Source of the DNA: Nocardia mikamii NBRC 108933
GTDB lineage: Bacteria > Actinomycetota > Actinomycetes > Mycobacteriales > Mycobacteriaceae
Length of the DNA stretch: 64,000 nt
Direction: 5' to 3'
Assembly (NCBI RefSeq): GCF_001613505.1
Contig: NZ_BDCM01000023.1
Location: 1 to 64,000, forward strand
Shown here: positions 49,463 through 58,495 of the stretch, one piece after another
Layout: each line of letters opens with the position of its first letter
How positions within the stretch are numbered: position 1 is the stretch's first letter
The notes under the pieces: generated by a model
The model's database searches: none
The model's input: the letters and a program-made list of their open reading frames with translations, nothing else
What the model was told of the DNA's origin: nothing
Made by a program: the position numbers and the translations under genes

Positions 49463-50569
49463 GTGCAGACATCTCGAGTGGTGGCATTCGACAACGTGCG
49501 TGAGTTGCTGAGCGCGACCGGCGCGCAGGTGCGCGAATCGGTGCCGCTGGCGCAGCTGACCACGCTGCGGGTCGGCGGACCCGCGACCGTCGCCGAATGT
49601 CGCACCACGGAGGCACTCGTCGAGACGGTGCGCAGCCTCGACGCCGCGGGCGTTCCGGTGTTGCTGGTGGCCGGTGGTTCCAATCTGCTGATCGCCGACA
49701 GCGGGTTCGCCGGCGTGGTCGTCCGCATCGCCACCGACGCCGTCGAACTCGGATCCGGCAGCGTGACGGCCGAGGCGGGCGCGGACTGGGACGGTGTGGT
49801 CGCGGCGACGGTCGCGGCCGGATTCGGCGGACTCGAGTGCCTGTCCGGAATTCCGGGTTCGGCCGGCGCGACGCCGGTGCAGAACGTCGGCGCCTACGGC
49901 GTCGAGGTGGCACAGGTGCTGCGCCGGATTCGGCTGCTGGATCGCGTCAGCGGCGAAATCCGCTGGGCCGCACCGCAGGAACTCGGCTTCGGTTACCGCA
50001 CCTCCGTGCTCAAGCATTCCGATCGCGCCGTGGTGCTGGCGGTGGAGTTCGCGGTGAATCCGGACGGTGCCAGCGCCCCGCTGCGATACGGCGAACTGGC
50101 CCGCGCCCTCGGCGCCACCGACGGCGAATCCCGTCCCGCCGCGGCCGTGCGCGAGGCGGTGCTCGCGCTGCGGGCCGGTAAGGGCATGGTGCTCGATCCG
50201 GCCGACCACGACACCTGGAGTGCCGGTTCGTTCTTCACCAATCCCGTCGTCGCGCAGGATCGGGCGCCGGCCGTCCTCGACGCGATCAGGGCGCATGTGG
50301 GAGATATCACTATTCCGACCTATGCCGCCGAGGGCGGGGTGAAATTCTCCGCGGGCTGGCTGATCGAACGAGCGGGTTTCGGTAAGGGTTTCCCAGGTCC
50401 GGAGGCTCCCGTCCGGTTGTCGACGAAACATACGCTCGCCCTGACCAACAGGGGTTCCGCCCGCGCCGCGGACCTGGTGGACCTGGCGCGGACCGTGCGG
50501 GCGGGCGTCGAACAGCGCTTCGGAATCAGGCTGGAACCCGAGCCGGTGACCGTCGGTCTCGAGCTCTAG
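49463..50569 (+). CDS. murB: UDP-N-acetylenolpyruvoylglucosamine reductase
   Basis: 368-residue FAD enzyme making UDP-N-acetylmuramic acid for peptidoglycan. FAD domain: TTLRVGGPATVAEC, VAGGSNLLIADSGFAGVVVR and CLSGIPGSAGATPVQNVGAY. Catalytic Ser in WSAGSFFTNPVV; C-terminal APVRLSTKHTLALTNRGSA. Type I by length and Tyr-loop region. The GTG at 49463 is 8 bases from TACCGT (49449-49454) with no Shine-Dalgarno site; later GTGs at 49478/49481 are possible. Counterpart of Rv0482. Confidence 0.93.
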   Translation: MQTSRVVAFDNVRELLSATGAQVRESVPLAQLTTLRVGGPATVAECRTTEALVETVRSLDAAGVPVLLVAGGSNLLIADSGFAGVVVRIATDAVELGSGSVTAEAGADWDGVVAATVAAGFGGLECLSGIPGSAGATPVQNVGAYGVEVAQVLRRIRLLDRVSGEIRWAAPQELGFGYRTSVLKHSDRAVVLAVEFAVNPDGASAPLRYGELARALGATDGESRPAAAVREAVLALRAGKGMVLDPADHDTWSAGSFFTNPVVAQDRAPAVLDAIRAHVGDITIPTYAAEGGVKFSAGWLIERAGFGKGFPGPEAPVRLSTKHTLALTNRGSARAADLVDLARTVRAGVEQRFGIRLEPEPVTVGLEL

Positions 50570-50632
50570 GGGTGGCGTGCGCCACGTCGCGATCGGGCCG
50601 GGCTGTCGGAGTGGCGCGGTAAATTCGCGGAA

Positions 50633-51880
50633 GTGAACATTCGAGGAATTGCCGGCCGCCGGGCCGTACTGGTCGGGGCCGGCCAGCTGGCGGTGGCCGC
50701 GCTGGTGGCCGGATGTTCGGGCAGTAGTGGGAGCGGTTCGTCCGCGCCCAAGGCGTCCGGCCCGGTCGCGAAGCTGACATACGAGCCCGGCAGCGGAGCC
50801 GCCGACGTCAACCCGGTCGCACCCGTCTCGGCGACGGTCACCGGGGGCCGCATCGACCAGGTCGCGCTGACCAATCCGGACGGTAAGCAGGTCACCGGCA
50901 CCCTGTCGCCCGACAAGAGCAGTTTCAAGGTCACCGAGCCGCTCGGCTACGGCGTCACCTACACCTGGTCGGGCACGGCGGTCGGCACCGACAACAAGCC
51001 CGTGTCGATCGAGTCGAAATTCACCACCCTCGCTCCCAAGCAGACCGTGTCGGCCACCATCAATATCGGCGACGGTCAGGAGGTCGGCATCGCCGCGCCG
51101 ATCATCCTGCAGTTCAAGAAGCACGTCGAGAACAAGGAAGCGGTCGAGAAGGCGCTGACCGTCACGACCACCCCGGAGGCCGAGGGCGGCTGGGCCTGGC
51201 TGCCGGACGAGAACGGCGGCTCCCGCGCGCACTGGCGCCCGCGCAACTACTGGGCGCCCGGCACGGCGGTGACCTTCGCGGCCAAACTGTACGGCCTGGA
51301 CCTCGGTGGTGGCGCCTACGGCAACTCGGATCTGTCCTCGCAGTTCACCATCGGCCGTAGCCAGATCGTGAAGGGGTACGCACCCAGTCACCGGGTGCAG
51401 GTGATCCGCGACGGTTCGACGCTGTTCGACTTCGCGTGCAGTTACGGCGAGGGCAACGAGGCGCGCAATGTGACGCGGTCAGGTATCCACGTGGTGACCG
51501 AGAAGTACGAAGACTTCCTGATGTCGAATCCGCCGTTCTACACCAACGTTCGCGAACGCTGGGCGGTACGGATCTCCAACAACGGCGAATTCATCCACGC
51601 GAACCCGGAATCGGCGTCCGCGCAAGGTAATACCAACGTCACCAACGGCTGCATCAACCTGAGCACCAGCGACGCCCAGCAGTACTTCCCGACGGCCATG
51701 TACGGCGACCCGGTCGAGGTCACCGGCACATCGATCGCCCTGTCCGCCGCCGACGGCGACCTCTACGACTGGACCATCGACTGGGACACCTGGAAGACCA
51801 TGTCGGCGATCCAGGGCGAGCCGGCGCCGGTGGTCTCGGCGACTCCGGTGGCACCGGGGCCCGTGCGCGGCGGGAGTTAG
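50633..51880 (+). CDS. Lipoprotein L,D-transpeptidase (LprQ-like)
   Basis: 415 residues. Signal peptide with lipobox LVAGC (Cys28), Ser/Gly linker, two Ig-like domains (residues ~45-240) and a YkuD catalytic domain: His in GEFIHANPES and Cys in NVTNGCINLSTSDA. It makes 3-3 cross-links in peptidoglycan outside the membrane and is carbapenem-sensitive as a class. Next to murB as in M. tuberculosis (Rv0483 lprQ). GTG 50633 gives the lipoprotein signal. Gap of 63 bases from murB, probably one transcription unit. Confidence 0.93.
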   Translation: MNIRGIAGRRAVLVGAGQLAVAALVAGCSGSSGSGSSAPKASGPVAKLTYEPGSGAADVNPVAPVSATVTGGRIDQVALTNPDGKQVTGTLSPDKSSFKVTEPLGYGVTYTWSGTAVGTDNKPVSIESKFTTLAPKQTVSATINIGDGQEVGIAAPIILQFKKHVENKEAVEKALTVTTTPEAEGGWAWLPDENGGSRAHWRPRNYWAPGTAVTFAAKLYGLDLGGGAYGNSDLSSQFTIGRSQIVKGYAPSHRVQVIRDGSTLFDFACSYGEGNEARNVTRSGIHVVTEKYEDFLMSNPPFYTNVRERWAVRISNNGEFIHANPESASAQGNTNVTNGCINLSTSDAQQYFPTAMYGDPVEVTGTSIALSAADGDLYDWTIDWDTWKTMSAIQGEPAPVVSATPVAPGPVRGGS

Positions 51881-51921
51881 CGAACCCGCTCACCGCCCCG
51901 GCTCAGCTGCGGCGCCCCGGC

Positions 51922-52656
51922 TCAGCTGCGGCGGGCGAAACGGCCGGCGTCGGCTTGGTCGCGTGGCTTCACCACGATGGTGTCGAGGTTGACATGCGGT
52001 GGGCGGCTGGCGACGAAGCCGATGATCTCGGCGATGTCGGTGGCGAACAGCGGGTCGATGCCCTCGTAGACCTTGGCCGCGCGCTCGGTGTCGCCGCCGA
52101 ACCGGACCAGCGAGAATTCGGTTTCGACCGCGCCCGGCGCGATTTCGGTGAGCCGCACCGGCTTGCCCAGCAGTTCGCCGCGCAGGGTGCGGTGCAGGAC
52201 GGCCTGCGCGTGTTTGGCCGAGGTGTAGCCGGAGCCGTTGTCGTAGGGCTGCAAGGCGGCGACCGAGGTGACGGTGACGATCAGCCCGTCACCCGAGTCG
52301 ATCAGTTTCGGCAGCAGCGCCTTGGTCACCCGCAGCGTGCCCAGCACGTTGGTCTCCCACATCCACCGCCAGTCGTCGAGATCGGCCTCGGTGACCGGCG
52401 CCAGCCCCTTGGCTCCGCCGGCGTTGTTGACCAGCACGTCGGCGCGTTCGACCGCATCGGTGAACAGGCGCACCGACGACTCGTCGGTGACATCCAATTC
52501 GATTGCGGTACCGCCGATCTCGTCGGCCAGCGCCTGCAGCCGATCCATCCGGCGCGCTCCCACGTAGACGTGATAGCCCTGTTTGGCGAGCTCGCGGGCG
52601 GTAGCCTCACCGATTCCCGAGCTCGCTCCGGTGACGACGGCATGACGGGTGCTCAT
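51922..52656 (-). CDS. Short-chain dehydrogenase/reductase
   Basis: 244 residues. NAD(P) motif VVTGASSGIGEATARELAKQ, LVNNAGGAKGL, catalytic Ser in TVTSVAALQPY and YTSAKHAQAV (Tyr-x3-Lys). Counterpart of Rv0484c. NADP preference is likely from Arg in VGARRMDRLQ. Substrate unknown. ATG 52656; diverges from the hydrolase with a 58-base gap. Confidence 0.92.
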   Translation of the reverse strand: MSTRHAVVTGASSGIGEATARELAKQGYHVYVGARRMDRLQALADEIGGTAIELDVTDESSVRLFTDAVERADVLVNNAGGAKGLAPVTEADLDDWRWMWETNVLGTLRVTKALLPKLIDSGDGLIVTVTSVAALQPYDNGSGYTSAKHAQAVLHRTLRGELLGKPVRLTEIAPGAVETEFSLVRFGGDTERAAKVYEGIDPLFATDIAEIIGFVASRPPHVNLDTIVVKPRDQADAGRFARRS

Positions 52657-52714
52657 GGGCACCGAGCCTAGCGTGCGGGCATTCCCGGAATTCCGGCCCG
52701 TTAGCCTGGCGAGC

Positions 52715-53539
52715 ATGGCGATTCGGGAAGTGGTCAGCGCGGACGGAACCAACATCGTGTATCAGGTCTCCGGGCCCGAACAGGGACGTCCGCTGGTGTT
52801 GTTGCACGGGTGGGCCGGCACGTTGCGGTGCTGGGGCCGTGCGGCGGAGATTCTGGCCGAGACGTTCCGGGTGGTCGCCGTCGATCTGCGCGGGCACGGG
52901 TACTCCGGTGCGCCCGAGACCGGATACGACGATCCGAAGAACTGGGCGGCCGACGTCGCCGCGGTCCTGGCCGCCGAGGACATCACGGCCGGTGCGGTGC
53001 TGCTGGGCTGGTCCTACGGCGGCATCGTGCTCAGCGACTATCTGACCGCCTACGGCACCGGCGCCCTGGCCGGGGTGGTGTATTGCGGATCGCAGGCTGG
53101 TATCGGCCGGGGCGTCGAGGGTTCGCAGCCCGGGCCGGCGATGCAGAAGGCCATTCCCGACGTATTCGAGGAGAGCGCCGGCCGGGCGATGCGTGGATTC
53201 GCCGCCTTCGGCAACGCCAACACCGGGCCCGGCCGGGACAAGGGCGAAGACGCCCAGCGCCTGTTCGGCGGCAGCCTCGCGACCCCGCCGCGGGTCCGCA
53301 AGGCGCTGTTCTACCGCACCGTCGACAACACCGAGACCCTGCGCAACCTCGACGTTCCGGTGTTCGTCATGCACGGCACCGCCGACCCCGTGGTGCCCGT
53401 CGAGAACGGCCGCTACATCGCCGAACACGCGCCGCAGGCGCGCACCTCGTTCTGGGACGACGCCCAGCACGGCCTGTTCGTCGAGGACCCCCAGCGCTTC
53501 GCCGACGAACTGACCGAATTCGTTGTCTCGCTCGGGTGA
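52715..53539 (+). CDS. Alpha/beta hydrolase (haloperoxidase-like fold)
   Basis: 274 residues. Oxyanion LLHGWAGTLRCWG, VDLRGHGYSGAPE, nucleophile in LLGWSYGGIVLSD, Asp in MHGTADPVVPVENG and His in DDAQHGLFVEDP. Resembles cofactor-free perhydrolases and esterases. ATG 52715 is 7 bases after TAGCCT (52702-52707) and has no Shine-Dalgarno site, suggesting a leaderless mRNA. Lies between the SDR and mshA; ends 98 bases before mshA. Confidence 0.88.
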   Translation: MAIREVVSADGTNIVYQVSGPEQGRPLVLLHGWAGTLRCWGRAAEILAETFRVVAVDLRGHGYSGAPETGYDDPKNWAADVAAVLAAEDITAGAVLLGWSYGGIVLSDYLTAYGTGALAGVVYCGSQAGIGRGVEGSQPGPAMQKAIPDVFEESAGRAMRGFAAFGNANTGPGRDKGEDAQRLFGGSLATPPRVRKALFYRTVDNTETLRNLDVPVFVMHGTADPVVPVENGRYIAEHAPQARTSFWDDAQHGLFVEDPQRFADELTEFVVSLG

Positions 53540-53637
53540 TCCCGCGCACACCCACCTCCCAGCCGTGGGTGTGACTACGCTCACTCGAGCCTCGCGCGCA
53601 TAACGGTTGACGCGCCGAGGCGTGCACACTGGAGTGT

Positions 53638-54990
53638 GTGAGTTATCGCCCGGATCAACGTCCGCATCGGATCGCGGTGTTGTCGGTGCACACCTCTCCA
53701 CTCGCGCAGCCGGGTACCGGCGATGCGGGCGGGATGAACGTCTACGTGCTGCAGTCGGCGCTCCAGCTGGCTCGCCGCGGCGTGGAGGTGGAGATCTTCA
53801 CGCGGGCGACGTCCTCCAACGACGAGCCGGTGGTCGAGGCCGCGCCGGGGGTGCTGGTGCGGCATGTGGTGGCGGGACCGTTCGAGGGGCTGGACAAGCA
53901 CGATCTGCCGACTCAGCTGTGCCCGTTCGCCGCGGAGGTGTTGCGTCAGGAGGCCCGGCAGCTGCCCGGCTACTACGACCTGATTCATTCGCACTACTGG
54001 CTTTCGGGGCAGGTGGGCTGGCTGGCCCGGGATCGGTGGCGGGTGCCGCTGGTGCATACCGCGCACACGCTGGCCGCGGTGAAGAACGCCTTCCTGGCCG
54101 AGGGTGACGCGCCGGAACCGCTGTCGCGGGTGGTGGGCGAGAAGCAGATCATCGCCGAATCGGATCGGCTGGTCGCCAATACCGCGGAGGAGGCCCGCCA
54201 GCTCGTCGAGCTGTACGGCGCCGAATCCGGGCGCATCGACGTGGTGCCGCCGGGTGCGGATCTGTCCCGCTATCGGCCCGGTGACCGGGCGGCGGCGCGC
54301 GCCGAATTCGGTATCGAGCCGGACGAGCAGGTGGTGGCCTTCGTCGGCCGGATCCAGCCGCTGAAGGCCCCCGATGTGCTCGTGTTCGCCGCGGCCGAGG
54401 TGCTGCGCGCCGAACCCGAGCGCAAGCTGCGGGTGCTCATCGTGGGCGGGCCCTCGGGGACGGGTCTGGATCGTCCGGACGCGTTGATCGAGTTGGCCGC
54501 CACGCTCGGCATCTCGGATCGGGTGACATTCCTGCCGCCGCAGCCGCCGCATCGTCTGGTGCAGGTGTACCGGGCCGCGGATATGGTCGCGGTGCCGAGT
54601 TACAACGAGTCGTTCGGCCTGGTCGCCATCGAGGCGCAGGCCAGTGGCACGCCGGTGCTGGCCGCCGATGTCGGCGGATTGAGTACGGCTGTGCGAGACG
54701 GTGTTTCGGGGATGTTGGTGTCGGGCCACCAGGCCGACGAGTGGGCGGCGGCCCTGCGCGGACTGCTCGACGATCCGGAACGGCTGCGGCGGATGGGCGC
54801 GGCCGCGGTGGATCATGCGGCCGGCTTCTCCTGGGAGCACACGGCCGACGGTTTGCTCGACTGCTATGCCGAGGCGTTGGCCGGACATCGGGGTGTGCGT
54901 TCGCGAATGCCGGGTACGTTGCCGACAGAGGGCAGTCAAGCCAGATCGCGGGCGCTGTGGCGGCGCCGGATGGGAGTGGTACGCCGGTGA
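53638..54990 (+). CDS. mshA: D-inositol-3-phosphate glycosyltransferase (mycothiol step 1)
   Basis: 450-residue GT4 retaining glycosyltransferase. VLSVHTSPLAQPGTGDAGGM near the start is diagnostic for MshA, followed by HSHYWLSGQVGWLAR, VNTA-like LVANTAEEARQL, VGRIQPLKAPDVL and the donor motif NESFGLVAIEAQASGTPVLA. It joins GlcNAc from UDP-GlcNAc to inositol-3-phosphate, the first committed mycothiol step. GTG 53638 follows GGAG at short spacing. Its stop overlaps the GTG of the YbjN-like gene (GTGA). Counterpart of Rv0486. Confidence 0.96.
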   Translation: MSYRPDQRPHRIAVLSVHTSPLAQPGTGDAGGMNVYVLQSALQLARRGVEVEIFTRATSSNDEPVVEAAPGVLVRHVVAGPFEGLDKHDLPTQLCPFAAEVLRQEARQLPGYYDLIHSHYWLSGQVGWLARDRWRVPLVHTAHTLAAVKNAFLAEGDAPEPLSRVVGEKQIIAESDRLVANTAEEARQLVELYGAESGRIDVVPPGADLSRYRPGDRAAARAEFGIEPDEQVVAFVGRIQPLKAPDVLVFAAAEVLRAEPERKLRVLIVGGPSGTGLDRPDALIELAATLGISDRVTFLPPQPPHRLVQVYRAADMVAVPSYNESFGLVAIEAQASGTPVLAADVGGLSTAVRDGVSGMLVSGHQADEWAAALRGLLDDPERLRRMGAAAVDHAAGFSWEHTADGLLDCYAEALAGHRGVRSRMPGTLPTEGSQARSRALWRRRMGVVRR

Positions 54991-55490
54991 GTGACACCAT
55001 CGCGCAGACCGCGCAGTTGATCGACGACACCGTGCGCGAGCGCGAGATCGACTACACCCGTGAGGGCCGGGACACCTTCGTCGTGGTGCTGCCCGGTGAG
55101 CGCAAGCTGAAGACGTCGGTCATGCTGACGGTCGGCAAGCACGGCGTGCGCGTCGAATGCTTCGTCTGCCGCAAGCCCGACGAGAACTTCGAGGGCGTCT
55201 ACAAATATCTGCTGCGCCGCAACCGCCGCCTCTACGGTGTCGCCTACACCCTGGACCGGGTCGGCGACATCTATCTGGTCGGCCGCATCGCGACCCACGC
55301 CGTGACCCCGGACGAACTGGACCGCGTCTTCGGTCAGATCCTGGAGGCGGTCGACGGCGACTTCAACGTGCTGCTGGAGCTCGGTTTCGCGGAATCCATT
55401 CGGCGCGAATGGAAATGGCGTGTGTCGCGCGGCGAATCGTTGAAGAATCTGCGGGCGTTCGAGCATCTGGTCGACACCGAGGAATCCTGA
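54987..55490 (+). CDS. YbjN-domain protein
   Basis: 167 residues. FVVVLPGERKLKTSVMLTVG, FVCRKPDENFEGVYKYLLRR and GDIYLVGRIATHAVTPDELD follow the YbjN/type III-chaperone-like fold; counterpart of Rv0487. Coupled to mshA by a 4-base overlap, so probably linked to mycothiol or stress physiology; molecular role unknown. Confidence 0.88.
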   Translation: MSDTIAQTAQLIDDTVREREIDYTREGRDTFVVVLPGERKLKTSVMLTVGKHGVRVECFVCRKPDENFEGVYKYLLRRNRRLYGVAYTLDRVGDIYLVGRIATHAVTPDELDRVFGQILEAVDGDFNVLLELGFAESIRREWKWRVSRGESLKNLRAFEHLVDTEES

Positions 55491-55569
55491 GGACCGTCCG
55501 CCTCGTCCGATGCCCCGCGCCGGGTACCGTGCATCCGACCGGGTGACGCGCTGAGGAGGCGGTGGCGAA

Positions 55570-56523
55570 GTGGCTGTGCTGGCTGTGGATATCGGCGCGA
55601 CCAAATTCGCGGCCGCCGTCGCGGTATCGCCGATCGGCGCGGTGCCGGGCGACGAGTCCGCCGCGCGGCCGCCCGCCTTGCGGCATCTCCACCAGGTGGG
55701 CGTCCCCGCGCGCGACGTGTGGGCGACCTGCCGTGAGCTGCTGCGCCGGGTGGTCGGTGCCGCATCGGCCGACGAGGCGTGTGGCGGTGCGGCTTTCGAG
55801 GTGACGGTGGTCGGTATCGCCGCCGCCGGACCGGTGGATGTCCGTACCGGCAGCACCGCACCGCTGAACATTCCCGAGTGGCGCGACGGTTTCCCGATCG
55901 TCGCCGCCGTGCGAGAACTGTTCCCCGAGGCCGATATTCGATTCGCGATCGACGGCGCGGCATTGGCGTTGGCGGAGTATCGGGTCGGCGGATTACGCGG
56001 TGTTCGTTCCGGATTGGCGATGACGGTCTCCTCCGGCATCGGTGGCGGCATCATCAGCGACGGCCGAGTCGTGTTCGGCCGCACCGGGAATGCCGGGCAC
56101 GTCGGGCATATCGTGGTGCCCGGCTGGGAGGTGCCGTGCGCCTGCGGCGGGGTCGGGTGTGTGGAGGCCGTCGCGAGTGGGATGTCGTCGGTCCGCTGGG
56201 CGCGCGAACAAGGCTGGCCCGGAACCACCGGGGCGGAATTGGCCCGTGCCGCCGAAGCGGGCGACCCGATCGCTCTCGCGGCGCTGTCGCGCGCGGGAAC
56301 CGCTCTGGGACAAGCTGTTTCGTCTGCGGCCGCGACGCTCGACATCGACCGCGTGGTGATCGGCGGAGGTTTCGCGCAATCCGGTGGCCCGCTGTGGGAA
56401 CCATTGCGCGCGGCGGTGGCGAGACATGCCCGCCTCGGCTTCATCCGCGAGCTGGAAATCCTGAAATCCCCGATCACGGACGGAGCTACGCTGGTGGGCG
56501 CGGCGGTCTTGGCCGGGGACTGA
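55570..56523 (+). CDS. ROK-family sugar kinase
   Basis: 317 residues. LAVDIGATKFAAAVAVS (phosphate loop), IDGAALALAEY (catalytic Asp), AGHVGHIVV and the zinc cluster CACGGVGCVEAVASG. No helix-turn-helix. Its ATP-binding glycine loop is DRVVIGGGFAQSGGP. Probably a glucokinase-like or N-acyl sugar kinase. It is the first of several genes inserted, relative to M. tuberculosis, between the ybjN-like gene and gpmA. GTG 55570; GAGGAGG lies about 12 bases upstream. Confidence 0.87.
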   Translation: MAVLAVDIGATKFAAAVAVSPIGAVPGDESAARPPALRHLHQVGVPARDVWATCRELLRRVVGAASADEACGGAAFEVTVVGIAAAGPVDVRTGSTAPLNIPEWRDGFPIVAAVRELFPEADIRFAIDGAALALAEYRVGGLRGVRSGLAMTVSSGIGGGIISDGRVVFGRTGNAGHVGHIVVPGWEVPCACGGVGCVEAVASGMSSVRWAREQGWPGTTGAELARAAEAGDPIALAALSRAGTALGQAVSSAAATLDIDRVVIGGGFAQSGGPLWEPLRAAVARHARLGFIRELEILKSPITDGATLVGAAVLAGD

Positions 56524-56562
56524 GAAGCCGCGATGCCGCGAGGCGTGCCGACCGTGCGCCGC

Positions 56563-56784
56563 TCACCCGTTGTCGATGCTGCGCACATGCGCGACAAGCG
56601 CGTTCGCATGCCCGTGCCCCAAGCCGTGCTCGCTCTTCAACCAGGCGACCAGCTCCATATGCTTGGTCAGCTCCGACCCGCGAACGACCTCGAACCATTC
56701 CTCGACGGGCCGGCCGTACTTCTTTTCGATGGCGGGGAAGTAGGACGCGGGACCCTTCACCGCCGGGGTGCTCGGTGTGCTCAT
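56563..56784 (-). CDS. DUF4287 small protein
   Basis: 73 residues. GPASYFPAIEKKYGRPVEEW and HMELVAWLKSEHGLGHGHAN are typical of DUF4287, a helical domain often fused to or near DUF5655. Role unknown. ATG 56784; convergent with the ROK kinase gene. Confidence 0.78.
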   Translation of the reverse strand: MSTPSTPAVKGPASYFPAIEKKYGRPVEEWFEVVRGSELTKHMELVAWLKSEHGLGHGHANALVAHVRSIDNG

Positions 56785-56908
56785 AGTCGTATGGACGGCG
56801 CCGATCGAGGCGCCTCATCTCCGGACGGCTGTGATGTGAGCCACAGAACATCGGTCGCGCCCACTCGATTCGCGATCATGGCAGAGGTCGTACCTCAGGG
56901 GGATGCAC

Positions 56909-57286
56909 ATGGTGATGGGCACGATTCAGATCGGCGTCGTCGTCTGCGCGGCGCTGGTGCGGTGGACGTCGGCCGGATGGTTCCTGATCCTCGGCGTCGT
57001 GTTCACCGCGGGGTTGCTACCTGCAATTGTGCTGGGCCCGTTGATCTTCGCCGGATTCCTGGGCTCGTCGACGATATGGCCGCTGCTCGCCGCCGCCGAC
57101 CTCTTCCTGATCGTCAGCGCGCTGACGGTGGCGGACGGCGGCGACAACGGTCCTCTGGTGCCGATTCTCGACAAGAACAATCCCGACCCCCGCACGGTCG
57201 ATCGTGTCGACCGGATCGGCAAACTGAGCGGTGTCGCCTATCTGGTGACCCTGGTGGTACTGCTGTCGGCGATCGTCGGCACGTAA
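56909..57286 (+). CDS. Small integral membrane protein, unknown
   Basis: 125 residues with about four hydrophobic segments (IQIGVVVCAALV; FLILGVVFTAGLLPAIVLGP; LLAAADLFLIVSALTV; VAYLVTLVVLLSAIVGT) and a polar loop GDNGPLVPILDKNNPDPRTV. Not recognised. CAGGGGG at 56896-56902 favours ATG 56909 over 56903. The 3' end overlaps the convergent monooxygenase gene by 49 bases. Confidence 0.65.
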   Translation: MVMGTIQIGVVVCAALVRWTSAGWFLILGVVFTAGLLPAIVLGPLIFAGFLGSSTIWPLLAAADLFLIVSALTVADGGDNGPLVPILDKNNPDPRTVDRVDRIGKLSGVAYLVTLVVLLSAIVGT

Positions 57287-58473
57287 TCGTCGACGGTCAT
57301 GGAGTTGTACACGCGGGCGCTCCTGGTGGTGAGGCGGAGAAAGGCGCGGCTCGCGCTCGCGGGCAGGACCGAGAGCAGGCGCGTGGCCTGCGCCAGGCCG
57401 GTGACCCCAAGCCGGGAGGTGGGGATCAATGTCTTCGCCGCACTCGCCGCGACCGCGTGGCTGCCGCGGACATGCGCGGCCATCGCGCGTTCGTACGCGG
57501 GGAAGGCGCGTTCGTGGTCGCCGCCCGCTCGTGCCAGCTCGCCCGCGAGCGCGTACGCTCCGATCACGGCCAGCGTGGTGCTTCCGCCGACGGCCGGGCC
57601 CGGGCAGTAGCCCGCATCGCCGACGAGTGTCACTCGCCCGCGGGACCAGGTATCCATGCGCAGCTGGGTGATCGAGTCGAAGTAGAACGCCGGGGTGCGG
57701 TCGAGTTCGGCCAGCCACTCCTGTACCTCGCTGTCGAAGCCGCGAAAAGCGGTGCGCAGCAGCTCTTTCTGGTGCGCGATATCGTGGTGGTGGTACGCGA
57801 GCTCGCGGCCGCTGCGGAACAGGAACAGCGCCCGCGCTTCGCCGCGGTGGCGCTCGCCGTACATGCCGGCGGTGCGGCCGACACCCACGTGGATGTGGAG
57901 TTCGCGATCCGCACCGAAGGTTTCGGGCAGCGTCAGCACTCCGAGGTAGGCCCCCGTGAAGGCGCTGAAACCGGACTCGTCTCCGAAGACCAGCCGCCGC
58001 ACGGTGGAGTGCAGTCCGTCCGCACCGACGACCAGATCGAAGCGACGCGGCGGGGCGTGCTCGAACCGCACCTCACCGTCGGGCGAGATCGCGGTGACCG
58101 AATCGCCGAAGACGTATTCGACGTCGTTTCGCGTTGCGTCGTAATAAATTCGGCTCAGATCGTCGCGCATGATCTCCGCGTGCCGGTCCGACGTGGCGCC
58201 GAAGATCGTGGCGAGATCGACCGGCACGGACCGGCGTTTGCCCTCGGGGTGCAGAACCATCCGTTCGGTCCCCGTGACCCGCTCCTCGATTCGAGGCAGC
58301 ACGCCCATCTTTTCCGAGATATCCATGGCGGGCCGGAACAGGTCCACGGCATGACCGCCCGTCCTGCGCAGTGCCGGCACGCGTTCGACGACCGTCACGC
58401 GGTAGCCGTGGCGTGTGAGCCAGTACGCGAGCACCGGACCGGCGATGCCGGCGCCGGAGATGAGAATTCGCAT
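57238..58473 (-). CDS. FAD-dependent aromatic/antibiotic monooxygenase
   Basis: 411 residues of the PHBH-type flavoprotein family. GxGxxG in ILISGAGIAGPVLAYWLTRH, the DG motif in LVVGADGLHSTVRRLVFG and the second FAD motif in VTLVGDAGYCPGPAVGGSTT. Overall similar to TetX/RebC-like hydroxylases, which can modify antibiotics or aromatic compounds. Substrate unknown. It is 22 bases downstream of the secreted hydrolase gene on the same strand, so possibly one operon. Confidence 0.9.
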   Translation of the reverse strand: MRILISGAGIAGPVLAYWLTRHGYRVTVVERVPALRRTGGHAVDLFRPAMDISEKMGVLPRIEERVTGTERMVLHPEGKRRSVPVDLATIFGATSDRHAEIMRDDLSRIYYDATRNDVEYVFGDSVTAISPDGEVRFEHAPPRRFDLVVGADGLHSTVRRLVFGDESGFSAFTGAYLGVLTLPETFGADRELHIHVGVGRTAGMYGERHRGEARALFLFRSGRELAYHHHDIAHQKELLRTAFRGFDSEVQEWLAELDRTPAFYFDSITQLRMDTWSRGRVTLVGDAGYCPGPAVGGSTTLAVIGAYALAGELARAGGDHERAFPAYERAMAAHVRGSHAVAASAAKTLIPTSRLGVTGLAQATRLLSVLPASASRAFLRLTTRSARVYNSMTVDDYVPTIADSSTTRVTR

Positions 58474-58495
58474 CGAATCGTCCGATCGTGTGGCG